Shown here: piece after piece, positions 1 through 6,438 of the stretch
Position numbering within the stretch: the first letter of the stretch is position 1
How the letters are laid out: each line of letters begins with the position of its first letter
Notes under the pieces: generated by a model
The model's input: the letters and a program-made list of their open reading frames with translations, nothing else
Told to the model about the DNA's origin: nothing
Databases searched by the model: none
Translations under genes and position numbers: made by a program
NCBI GenBank assembly: GCA_934247115.1
Contig: CAKQIY010000066.1
Location: forward strand, 1-7,009
Source of the DNA: an uncultured Coprococcus sp.
GTDB lineage: Bacteria > Bacillota > Clostridia > Lachnospirales > Lachnospiraceae
Direction: 5' to 3'
Length of the DNA: 7,009 nt

Positions 1-1586
1 TCGGTGCACACCAGCTTGGCTATAGTCTCGGTCTTTGTCTCGCCACAGTTTGTACAGGTGTACTTCTTGGTTCCCTCGTTTTTATACGTTGGTGCTGTTA
101 CTATTACTCCGGCATCCCAATTATGACTGATACAAATATCCAGCGTGTACTCTTCATAGTTTTTATTATACTTTGTAGAATCGCTCGTATCCTTTGTCTG
201 TTTCAGATTTGGTGTATCTGCAATGAAATACACAACCTTGCCATATTGCTCTCCAAATGCATACAGATTACTTCCCGATGCACTGTTATACTTTGTCCGT
301 ATGTTTAAAATCTCTACCGGACTGGCCGCTGCAGATATCAGATCAATCTTTTTCAAGCTGTCCGGCGTTGTAAAATACAGACTATTGCCATGAAGATATA
401 TTGATCCGTAAACACCTGGATAGTATCCGCCACTTGGAGCTGTCCATTTTGCTGTGCCCGAATATATAACTTTGTTTGTGCCTGTTGAATACTGATACTT
501 ATTTATCTTGTAGCCAGTATCTGATGCCCCACTTCCTATACTGTACCAATAACCATCCTTATATAAAATTGCTTTATTTACACCATTCCAGAACTTACCA
601 CTCTCATATGTTGTATCTATCGCAGATGTGTATGTATCTCCCCACTGGGCACTTACAACCATATCTGTTCTGTCCTTGGTGTGATTAACTAATGTATTCT
701 TGTTCATAGTGTCAAAGCTCACAAGGAAATAATCGTGATTTGACCTTCCCGGCATATCCCACACCGGGTCATCCCATGTTGCATCCACATGATACCATTT
801 TCCGTTTACCTTCGCTATGTTCCATGCGTGATTTATATTCTGGCTTGATGCTATGGCACATGACAATCCTGCCTTTTTCAGCAGATAAAACATCGTCTCT
901 GCATACCCCTGGCACACACTGCTGTGATTTACCAGTGCTCCATACATATCGTACTCGTGAGCTCCGCCTAAAGATCCCTGCAGATATGCAGCATATGCAT
1001 AGGCAACTGTGGATGTAAGATACTCGTGATATGCAAGAACTATCTCCTCATCAGTCATTCCGCTTATGTCCACCCTGCTGTTCAGTTCATTGATCGCAGC
1101 ATCCAGTTTCTGCTGCTCTTCTCTTGCGTTTGAAGTGTATGTAATGACAATCTTTGTGACAATATTTGTACTCGGACTATAATAATATGATGTGCCCGCA
1201 ATGCCAATAATCTCCGGATGTGAATTTATGACAGTATTTATCCCTCCGTTGTACGCCTCATCACGGGTTATCCCTATGTCAGACACATCTACACTGCTCT
1301 CGTAATTCTTGAATGCCTCCACCAGACGGGCATCAAATGCATCTTTATCATATGTGGATGCCAGAGTCGCAACATCGCCGGATGGCTGCGATATTCCAAG
1401 TCCACCCTTTTGCAGTGTATCCGACAGGTCAACTGTCTCTTCCACCAATGCCTCATCCTCAAAGCTGTCTTCATTTGCATGATAATCACTGGCAAATGCA
1501 CTATATCGGACACCTCCCATTACCGCGATTGCCGTAAAAAATGTCACCACACCAACGCATAATCTTCTGCGCATATCTTTTCTCAT
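1..1586 (-). CDS. Secreted transglutaminase-like domain protein, C-terminus cut by window edge
   Basis: The reading frame is open from an ATG at 1586 to the left edge, giving 528 complete codons with no stop. The start has an excellent ribosome binding site (AAAGGAGGAG, about 5 nt before the ATG). Residues 1-33 form a Sec signal peptide: MRKDMRRR, a hydrophobic core and a likely cleavage after AFA before SDYHA. Residues about 175-290 are a transglutaminase-like core. The presumed Cys-His-Asp triad is C225 (in SSVCQGYAE), H253 (in NINHAWN) and D268 (in WYHVDATWDDP). Residues about 330-460 contain repeated beta-strand segments such as LYKDGYWYS and GSIYLHGNSLYF, resembling DUF5050-type propeller repeats. 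Residues about 487-525 form a Cys-pair module (ISHNWDAG..., CTNCGETKTETIAKL) seen in clostridial surface proteins, and more may follow outside the window. It probably acts outside the cell as a cysteine protease-like or cross-linking enzyme. The substrate is unknown. Fold call is confident, function is not. Confidence 0.85.
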   Translation of the reverse strand, partial: MRKDMRRRLCVGVVTFFTAIAVMGGVRYSAFASDYHANEDSFEDEALVEETVDLSDTLQKGGLGISQPSGDVATLASTYDKDAFDARLVEAFKNYESSVDVSDIGITRDEAYNGGINTVINSHPEIIGIAGTSYYYSPSTNIVTKIVITYTSNAREEQQKLDAAINELNSRVDISGMTDEEIVLAYHEYLTSTVAYAYAAYLQGSLGGAHEYDMYGALVNHSSVCQGYAETMFYLLKKAGLSCAIASSQNINHAWNIAKVNGKWYHVDATWDDPVWDMPGRSNHDYFLVSFDTMNKNTLVNHTKDRTDMVVSAQWGDTYTSAIDTTYESGKFWNGVNKAILYKDGYWYSIGSGASDTGYKINKYQYSTGTNKVIYSGTAKWTAPSGGYYPGVYGSIYLHGNSLYFTTPDSLKKIDLISAAASPVEILNIRTKYNSASGSNLYAFGEQYGKVVYFIADTPNLKQTKDTSDSTKYNKNYEEYTLDICISHNWDAGVIVTAPTYKNEGTKKYTCTNCGETKTETIAKLVCT

Positions 1587-1644
1587 ATAGCTCCTCCTTT
1601 TCCACACTCTTTATACTAGTCCGTTCATCCCCCAATTACTTAAT

Positions 1645-1673
1645 ATTATATATGATTTTTCCATCATCCGACA
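1645..1673 (-). promoter_or_regulatory. Candidate promoter of the transglutaminase-like gene
   Basis: A perfect TATAAT lies on the minus strand at 1650-1645, about 60 nt before the start codon. The hexamer 17 nt further upstream (TGTCGG, 1673-1668) is a poor -35. A perfect TTGACA exists at 1714-1709 on the same strand, but the hexamers 16-17 nt below it (ACGAAA or CGAAAT) are weak -10s. One of these two half-good sites may be the promoter; the sequence alone does not decide. Confidence 0.3.
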
Positions 1674-1914
1674 GCCCTTTAGGTCATTTCGTCTCATCTT
1701 GTAGGATATGTCAAACTGCGCAATTTTGAGCAACAATATTCCGTTTTGTAAAATTGTTTTAACAACTTTATTTAAGCCAATCTCCGAGTGCTTCAGGCAA
1801 TATTGTATCAATCGTCACGCCTGGCAGCCTTTTGTATAGTTTGCACAATTTAATTTTATTTTTCAAATCTCCATTGAATTATTTGTCTATTTATGTTACC
1901 TTTATTTCGTAAGT

Positions 1915-1932
1915 TGTGCAACCGCTTGCGCA
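1915..1932. promoter_or_regulatory. LacI/GalR-family-type operator upstream of the beta-galactosidase
   Basis: TGTGCAACCGCTTGCGCA is an imperfect 18-bp palindrome (7 of 9 pairs match) with the central CG step typical of LacI/GalR-family and CcpA operators. It sits about 65 bp before the GH42 start codon. A possible -35 (TTGTGC, 1914-1919) overlaps it, with a weak -10 (TGTTAA, 1937-1942) at 17-nt spacing, so bound repressor would block the polymerase. I infer galactoside- or catabolite-responsive control of the downstream gene. No LacI-type regulator is encoded in the window. A catabolite-repression (cre) site read by CcpA is an alternative, as 14 bases match the cre pattern except at one edge position. 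Confidence 0.55.
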
Positions 1933-1997
1933 TATTGTTAAGCAAAGCTGGTATGCATGGCTGGTGTTCCGTTCCAAACACAGGAGGTTTCAGATAA

Positions 1998-4040
1998 ATG
2001 AATAAAAACAAACTTTTCCCACAGATAAATGGAATCCTACATGGAGGAGATTACAACGCAGAGCAGTGGCTGGACCGCCCTGATATCCTGGCTAAGGATA
2101 TCGAGATGATGCAAGAGGCAAAAATGACATCCGCTACTCTTGGAGTTTTCTCCTGGTCAGCTTACGAACCGGTTGAAGGCGAGTATCATTTCGACTGGCT
2201 TAAAGATGTTATGGACAATCTGTATAATGCAGGCATTTACACGGTTCTCGCCACTCCATCAGGGGGCAAACCGGCATGGATGGCTCAGAAATATCCGGAG
2301 ATCAGGCGAGTGGACTCTTATGATGTCAGGGAACATCAGGGTGTCCGTGAGAATCATTGCATGAGTTCACCTATCTACAGGGAAAAAGTTGACATTATCA
2401 TCCGTCAGCTCCACGCCCATGTTGGTAACCATCCGGGGCTCATCATGTGGCATGTGTCAAATGAGCTTGGCGGCGAGTGCTACTGCCGTCTCTGTGTGAA
2501 GAGATTCCAGAATTACCTCGCAGAGAAGTTCGACCACGACATAAACAAGCTGAACAAAGCATGGTGGACCACCTTCTGGAGTCACTCATACAACAGCTTC
2601 TCACAGATTGAACCGCCTTACAAAAATGGTGATTTCAGTATCATGGGACTGAACCTCGAATGGAAGAGATTTACCACATGGAACATGAACGATTACATGA
2701 AATCGGAGATAAAGCTCCTCCGCGAGCTCACCCCTGAGATACCTATAACGACCAACTTCATGCAGCTCTACGATGGTCTTGATTACAGACCGATGGCCAA
2801 AGAACTCGATGTGATCTCATGGGATTCATACCCTAGATTCCACAACGACTATGAGAGTCTTGCAGATGTCATGGGTCAGAATACATTTGACCACGCGGTT
2901 ATGAGATCCATGAAGAAGGACAAGCCTTTCATGCTTATGGAGAGTGCTCCGGGGCTGGTAAACTGGCATCCATACAACAAGCTGAAGAGACCCGGAATAC
3001 ACAGATTGTTCTCATACAATGCGATAGCCTGTGGTTCTGATACTGTCCAGTACTTCCAGTGGAGAAAGGGCAGAGGCTCATTTGAACAGTATCACGGAGC
3101 TGTTGTGGACCATCTGGGAACAAATGATACCAGGATATTCAAGGAAGTTGCCGCTCTCGGCGCAGAGCTTGACGGTCTGTCCGAGATAACCGGAACTCTC
3201 ATCCGATCAAAAGTTGCACTGCTGTTCGACTGGGACAACATGTGGGCTATAGATGATGTCAAGGCTCTTGGACAGGAGTCCAAGAAATATCCCGAGACAT
3301 GCATGTCCGTATATAAGGAACTGACAAAACGCGGCATCGATGTGGATGTCATCGCATCCGATGAACCACTTGAAGATTATGATGTGGTCGTGGCACCTAT
3401 GCTCTACATGCTCAGGGATGGCGCCGCCGAATCTCTCGCTGCATTTGTAAAGAGAGGCGGACAGCTTCTGGCCACATACTTCACCGGCTACGTGGACAAG
3501 AATCAGCTCTGCATCCTTGGAGGATTCCCGGGAAATGGACTTACAGATGTATTCGGAATCATCAGTGAGGAGATCGATACTCTGTACCCATCCGACAGAA
3601 ACAGCGTAACATTCACAGACGGAAGCTCATGTGAACTTCGGGACTATGCGGAGATCCTGAGGATTGGGACAGCGGATGTGCTTGGAACCTACGATTCTGA
3701 TTTCTATGCAGGAAATGCAGCAGTGACTGTGAACAGCTACGGCAAGGGTAAGGCCTACTACGTGGCTGCAAGAATAGATTACAATAAACTCGGTGAGATC
3801 ATGGAGAATATGCTGGCAGATGCCGGAATAGCCACAAAGAGTCTCCCTGACGGAGTTCAGTATCACTGCAGATACGCAGATGACGGAACCTCATTTGGTT
3901 TCTACCTGAACAACACAGACGAACCTCAGTCCATATCCGATGTTCATGGAACCAATATTCAGACTCAGAATGTAGTTGATGGAGAGCTTGAGTTAACCCC
4001 ACTCGGAGTCGCCATCATCAAAGAAAAACAATCAATATAA
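1998..4040 (+). CDS. GH42 beta-galactosidase, cytoplasmic
   Basis: A 680-residue protein, the normal length for glycoside hydrolase family 42, which hydrolyses terminal beta-galactosides from lactose-like or galactan-derived oligosaccharides with retention. The N-terminal motif HGGDYNAEQW (15-24) opens the TIM barrel (about 1-395). The acid/base is E156 in WHVSNELGGE and the nucleophile is E315 in FMLMESAPG. C121, C161, C163 and C166 match the four-Cys zinc site known from the Thermus A4 enzyme, with the same 2- and 3-residue spacings in the last three. A trimerisation domain with a glutaminase-like fold follows (about 396-620), then a small beta domain to the end. There is no signal peptide, so the substrate must be imported. 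The start is supported by AGGAGG at 1982-1987, 10 nt before the ATG. It is monocistronic here: no transporter or regulator is adjacent, and a LacI-type operator lies upstream. Natural substrate (lactose versus galacto-oligosaccharide) cannot be read from the sequence. Confidence 0.95.
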   Translation: MNKNKLFPQINGILHGGDYNAEQWLDRPDILAKDIEMMQEAKMTSATLGVFSWSAYEPVEGEYHFDWLKDVMDNLYNAGIYTVLATPSGGKPAWMAQKYPEIRRVDSYDVREHQGVRENHCMSSPIYREKVDIIIRQLHAHVGNHPGLIMWHVSNELGGECYCRLCVKRFQNYLAEKFDHDINKLNKAWWTTFWSHSYNSFSQIEPPYKNGDFSIMGLNLEWKRFTTWNMNDYMKSEIKLLRELTPEIPITTNFMQLYDGLDYRPMAKELDVISWDSYPRFHNDYESLADVMGQNTFDHAVMRSMKKDKPFMLMESAPGLVNWHPYNKLKRPGIHRLFSYNAIACGSDTVQYFQWRKGRGSFEQYHGAVVDHLGTNDTRIFKEVAALGAELDGLSEITGTLIRSKVALLFDWDNMWAIDDVKALGQESKKYPETCMSVYKELTKRGIDVDVIASDEPLEDYDVVVAPMLYMLRDGAAESLAAFVKRGGQLLATYFTGYVDKNQLCILGGFPGNGLTDVFGIISEEIDTLYPSDRNSVTFTDGSSCELRDYAEILRIGTADVLGTYDSDFYAGNAAVTVNSYGKGKAYYVAARIDYNKLGEIMENMLADAGIATKSLPDGVQYHCRYADDGTSFGFYLNNTDEPQSISDVHGTNIQTQNVVDGELELTPLGVAIIKEKQSI

Positions 4041-4104
4041 TCATGGTAATAACTTATCTTCCTGTCTTACCCATACAGGAAATATAGTTTTTATATTTTG
4101 CAGT

Positions 4105-4173
4105 CCGCCTGATGCTTGGACCGTATCTTCCTCCCTGGATATTATATCCTTTGCGGTCAGACACGCCAGGTGG
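4105..4173 (+). other. Foldable three-stem segment in the 3' untranslated region
   Basis: Three nested helices can form: CCGCCTG (4105-4111) with CAGGTGG (4167-4173), 7 pairs including one G-U; GACCG (4119-4123) with CGGTC (4154-4158); and GGATA (4137-4141) with TATCC (4145-4149) around a TTA loop. It lies between the beta-galactosidase stop and its strong terminator, so the transcript would carry it as a 3' tail or processed small RNA. I recognise no known RNA family, and chance folding is possible. Confidence 0.25.
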
Positions 4174-4198
4174 AACATATACCTTAAAACCTTTTTTA

Positions 4199-4246
4199 AA
4201 GGCGGTGATACCTTAATAGTGTGTATCACCGCCTTGTGTTTTTTAT
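4199..4246 (+). terminator. Intrinsic terminator of the beta-galactosidase transcript
   Basis: A perfect 13-bp stem (AAGGCGGTGATAC 4199-4211, GTATCACCGCCTT 4223-4235) with an 11-nt loop is followed by GTGTTTTTTATCTTT. The T-tract is on the plus side, so it mainly serves the plus-strand gene whose stop is about 160 nt upstream. The reverse direction has a run of A residues after the stem rather than T, so it would be weak for the convergent PPK2 gene. Confidence 0.9.
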
Positions 4247-4330
4247 CTTTACACATGTTTGTTTCAAACATGTCTGTTTCAAATGTGTTATATTATTCTG
4301 GCTATCGAATGATCGCATCCGGCGCCATCA

Positions 4331-5812
4331 TTAATTGTCGAGATGTTCCAGCTTATCCTCTATCGCCTTGATAACAATCTTTAACGCTTTTATTCGGGCA
4401 TATTTCTTGTCGTTTGATTCCAATATGTGCCAAGGCGCAAAACTTGTGTTGGTCTTTTCAAGCATCTCATCCACTGCAGCCTCATAACTGTCCCATTTGT
4501 CACGGTTACGCCAATCCTCATCCGTGATCTTCCAGCGTTTCTCAGGTGTGTTCTGCCTGAGTGTGAACCTCTCAAGCTGCGTGTCTTTGTCTATCTGTAC
4601 CCAGAACTTGATGACGATGGCCCCCCAGTCGTGCAGCTCCTTCTCGAACTCATTTATCTCGTTGTATGCACGCTGCCAGTCATTCTCCGAGCAGAATCCC
4701 TCAAGTCTCTCAACCATGACTCTGCCATACCATGTTCTGTCAAATATAGCAACATGGCCGGACTTTGGAAGTCTTGTCCAGAATCTCCACAGGAAATGTC
4801 TTGCCTTCTCATGCGGTTCAGGGCTTGCTATAGGATTTACCACGTAACCACGGGCATCAAGTGCCTCAGCTATCCTCTTGATATTGCCACCCTTGCCTGC
4901 CGCATCCCAGCCCTCGTAGCCTATGATGACCGGTATCTTCTTCTGGTAAAGTTCGTTGTGCAGTCTGCCAAGCTTCTTCTGCAGCTTGCCGAGTTCTTCC
5001 TTGTACTCCTCGTCCGTGAGCTTCTTATCGAGAGACACCTCGGAAAGCTTCTGGATCTTCTTGAGCGCAAATGTATTCTGCAGTATAGGTACAGCATGCC
5101 CCTGATTGAGCAACGCAGTCTCTATTCCCTGATTGATGATATCGAGAATCTGAAGTTCTGCCCATTTTCTCTCCTTTGCATCTATCATGTACCACGGAGC
5201 ATTTGACAGATTGGTGTCGTACATAAAGCTGTCGAATGCTTCAAGATACTCATCGTACTTTTTGTTCTGCTTCAGATCATGCTTAGACACTCTCCACTTC
5301 GTAGTGTCATCTTCAAGAAGTGCTTCAAGCCTTTTCTTCTGCTCGTGCTTGTCTATCTGGAAGAAGAATTTCATGACCAGATATCCGTTGTCCGCCAAAG
5401 TTCTCTCAAATCTCTTGGTACTGTCAACCCTCTTCCTGTATTCCTTATCTGACAGTTCTCCGGACATCCTGCCACCTACGATATCCCTCATCCAGCCGCC
5501 ATCCAGAAATACAAACTCCCCCTGCTCTGGTATTCTTGTAAAATACTTGTACAAAAATGGTCTGCGTTTTTCCTCGTCCGTGGAATACTTTACCGACTCC
5601 ACCTGAAAAAATCTAGGATCCATATTCTTGATGATCCTTCCAACAAGACTTCCCTTGCCTGCGGCTCCCCAGCCCTCAAATATTACAAATACAGGTATCC
5701 TGCCTTCCTTGACCTTGATCTGATTGCGCGTCAGATTCTCTCTGGCGATCTTTAACCTTGCGTCTATCTCTTCATCCGATGGACGCTCCGGCTTGTTCCA
5801 GTCCTTTAACAT
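4331..5812 (-). CDS. pap: Two-domain polyphosphate kinase 2, polyphosphate:AMP phosphotransferase type
   Basis: A 493-residue protein made of two tandem PPK2 P-loop kinase domains, the class II arrangement known to phosphorylate AMP to ADP using polyphosphate. Numbering is from the ATG at 5812. Domain 1 (about 15-235) has Walker A GWGAAGKG at 47-54 and a Walker B-like DGGWMRD at 104. Domain 2 (about 265-485) has the canonical GWDAAGKG at 301-308 and DRTWYGR at 358. Domain 1 lacks the PPK2 Asp of GWDAAGKG (Gly instead) and the Arg of the DR motif (Gly instead), so domain 2 is probably the catalytic one and domain 1 structural or regulatory. The frame extends upstream to a GTG at 5833, but AAAGGAG lies inside that extension about 11 nt before the 5812 ATG, and the MLKDW start fits the family, so the ATG is preferred. 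Cytoplasmic, no signal peptide. It stands alone, convergent with the beta-galactosidase gene. Confidence 0.9.
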   Translation of the reverse strand: MLKDWNKPERPSDEEIDARLKIARENLTRNQIKVKEGRIPVFVIFEGWGAAGKGSLVGRIIKNMDPRFFQVESVKYSTDEEKRRPFLYKYFTRIPEQGEFVFLDGGWMRDIVGGRMSGELSDKEYRKRVDSTKRFERTLADNGYLVMKFFFQIDKHEQKKRLEALLEDDTTKWRVSKHDLKQNKKYDEYLEAFDSFMYDTNLSNAPWYMIDAKERKWAELQILDIINQGIETALLNQGHAVPILQNTFALKKIQKLSEVSLDKKLTDEEYKEELGKLQKKLGRLHNELYQKKIPVIIGYEGWDAAGKGGNIKRIAEALDARGYVVNPIASPEPHEKARHFLWRFWTRLPKSGHVAIFDRTWYGRVMVERLEGFCSENDWQRAYNEINEFEKELHDWGAIVIKFWVQIDKDTQLERFTLRQNTPEKRWKITDEDWRNRDKWDSYEAAVDEMLEKTNTSFAPWHILESNDKKYARIKALKIVIKAIEDKLEHLDN

Positions 5813-5979
5813 GTAACCCACTGCTCCTTTCACATTGTCTCTTCATCTGTTTTTATGAATAATATACCCCAATTTACAAAAACAAATGCCGCTTCGCGTC
5901 GCTTGTTTTTTCTTCTTGCGATATCATTATACTACTTTCTTTTTGGGGGATACATCTGAAAAAACATTAAGATATATGA
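5813..5979. other. Upstream region of the PPK2 gene, no gene seen
   Basis: On the minus strand a perfect TATAAT (5931-5926) has a weak -35 (TGTATC, 5954-5949) at 17-nt spacing. If used, the leader would be about 105 nt long. Inside that leader is an imperfect hairpin: AAAAACAA (5878-5885) with TTGTTTTT (5903-5910), topped by short GC helices around GCCGCTTCGCG. On either strand the outer arms give an A-run before and a T-run after the stem, so it could be a bidirectional terminator or an attenuator. A second AT-rich site (TATATT, near 5859-5854) could be a closer -10. I cannot decide among these. Confidence 0.35.
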
Positions 5980-5991
5980 GGGAAATGAATG

Positions 5992-6020
5992 TTGCGAAGG
6001 TAGAAAGCATATGATATAAT
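5992..6020 (+). promoter_or_regulatory. Strong plus-strand promoter of antisense RNA, copy 1
   Basis: TTGCGA (-35, 5992-5997), a 17-nt spacer and TATAAT (-10, 6015-6020), with the extended -10 TGA directly before it. This is the best sigma-A-type promoter in the window. No protein-coding gene follows it on the plus strand; the next element is a terminator hairpin about 55 nt downstream. The same promoter recurs in copy 2. Confidence 0.8.
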
Positions 6021-6026
6021 GTCAGT

Positions 6027-6117
6027 AAAAATGAAACAAGAAATTCTGACATATGCTTTCCCAAAAGCATAACGAAAACCCCAGTAGCGCCAACTACTGG
6101 GGTTTTCTCCGTCTTTT
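6027..6117 (+). ncRNA. Predicted antisense small RNA, copy 1
   Basis: Transcription from the promoter should start near 6027 and stop at the hairpin, giving an RNA of roughly 80-90 nt with no credible reading frame (a 13-codon ATG frame lacks a ribosome binding site). It can fold into a hairpin with TATGCTTT (6052-6059), loop CCCA and AAAGCATA (6064-6071), followed by the terminator stem. It is convergent with the minus-strand small membrane peptide gene ending at 6153 and would overlap the 3' end of its mRNA by about 40 nt. That layout matches antisense antitoxins such as RatA, SR4 and the RCd RNAs of Clostridioides difficile. The antitoxin role is inference. Confidence 0.6.
6074..6107. terminator. 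Bidirectional terminator, copy 1
   Basis: A perfect 14-bp stem, GAAAACCCCAGTAG (6074-6087) with CTACTGGGGTTTTC (6094-6107), and a CGCCAA loop. A-runs before and T-runs after the GC core exist on both strands, so it can end both the plus-strand RNA and the minus-strand peptide mRNA. A second T-run (CTTTT, 6113-6117) follows on the plus side. Confidence 0.85.
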
Positions 6118-6152
6118 AACTAGGACGACGTACTTCCTGGGCTGATTGCCAA

Positions 6153-6242
6153 CTATCTGTCTCTGTCCAACCACTTGCAGATATAGTATGCTACTATACT
6201 AGCCATAACAGAAATTCCAAAAGATACTAATAAACTCAACAA
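6153..6242 (-). CDS. Very small single-pass membrane peptide, candidate type I toxin
   Basis: Taking the TTG at 6242 as start gives 29 residues: a hydrophobic helix (LLSLLVSFGISVMASIVAYY, about residues 1-20) and the tail ICKWLDRDR. The TTG is favoured because AAAGGGGG (6258-6251) lies 8 nt upstream. The alternative ATG at 6284 (43 aa, adding MLPPLDRQGKGAYV) has no ribosome binding site, and a longer 89-codon frame back to 6422 runs through the neighbouring repeat. I do not recall a named family, though short clostridial peptides ending in YICKWLD are familiar as hypothetical proteins. Size, single membrane helix, charged tail and a convergent antisense RNA sharing its terminator resemble type I toxins. 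In the leader, CCCCT (6275-6271) can pair with the AGGGG of the ribosome binding site, which would limit translation. Possible -10 TATTAT near 6300, with no good -35. Confidence 0.6.
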   Translation of the reverse strand: MLSLLVSFGISVMASIVAYYICKWLDRDR

Positions 6243-6403
6243 GACATACGCCCCCTTTCCTTGCCTGTCTAGGGGTGGCAACATTTGTATTGTGACATAA
6301 TATCTTTTGTTTTTCAACAGGTTTACATAACTATACAAATTGGATAGTTTTGTACTTATATTCTTGATGAATTTATTGCTTATTACCTCATGAAAAATGA
6401 ATA

Positions 6404-6432
6404 TTGCGAAGGGATAAATCATATGATATAAT
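6404..6432 (+). promoter_or_regulatory. Strong plus-strand promoter of antisense RNA, copy 2
   Basis: TTGCGA (6404-6409), 17-nt spacer, extended TGA and TATAAT (6427-6432), the same architecture as copy 1 although the spacer sequence differs at several bases (GGGATAAATCATA versus GGTAGAAAGCATA). Conservation of the hexamers and the spacing supports a working promoter. Confidence 0.8.
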
Positions 6433-6438
6433 ATCGGC

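Larger units (their letters stand above)
4041..4330. other. Intergenic region between convergent genes: hairpins, no gene seen
   Basis: This gap separates the stops of two convergent genes. It contains a small hairpin (TTCCTGT 4059-4065 with ACAGGAA 4075-4081) followed by a T-rich run that could be a weak first terminator, a nested foldable segment at 4105-4173, the strong terminator at 4199-4235, and a perfect 9-bp hairpin (ACATGTTTG 4253-4261 with CAAACATGT 4265-4273, TTT loop) next to a diverged direct repeat of GTTTCAAACATGT. A 76-codon frame on the minus strand exists, but it has no clear ribosome binding site, spans the terminator hairpin and looks accidental. No convincing terminator with a T-tract was found for the minus-strand PPK2 gene. 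Confidence 0.6.
5980..6186. repeat. Repeat copy 1 of the small-peptide/antisense-RNA module
   Basis: First copy of a direct repeat whose second copy lies 409-412 bp to the right. Shared parts are the plus-strand promoter (GAAT.TTGCGAAGG to CATATGATATAAT), the bidirectional terminator (identical from AACGAAAACCCC to CCGTCTTTTAA), the TGGGCTGATTGCCA segment and the last 10 codons of the minus-strand peptide gene up to CTTGCAGATATAG. The 53 bp between promoter and terminator (6021-6073) are diverged. Copy 1 continues to the right into an intact peptide gene. Confidence 0.9.

Noticed and set aside
1611..1811. 66-codon minus-strand frame in the divergent intergenic region
   Set aside because: AT-rich, no domain, overlaps the promoter zone of the transglutaminase-like gene, and its end leads directly into that gene's leader.
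4041..4271. 76-codon minus-strand frame between the convergent genes
   Set aside because: It reads through the strong terminator hairpin and shows no clear ribosome binding site or protein features.
4253..4273. Perfect 9-bp hairpin as terminator of the PPK2 gene
   Set aside because: On the minus strand it is followed by GTGTAAAGATAAAAAA, not by T residues, so it does not look like an intrinsic terminator in that direction.
4427..5206. 259-codon plus-strand frame
   Set aside because: It lies entirely antisense to the well-supported PPK2 gene, with no ribosome binding site or recognisable domain; it is a shadow of that gene's codon usage.
6031..6072. 13-codon ATG frame inside the copy 1 RNA
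   Set aside because: No Shine-Dalgarno, not conserved in copy 2 and overlaps the predicted hairpin.
6153..6422. 89-codon minus-strand frame covering the small peptide
   Set aside because: The upstream part has no ribosome binding site, begins inside the promoter of repeat copy 2 and is low-complexity AT-rich; only the last 29-43 codons look real.
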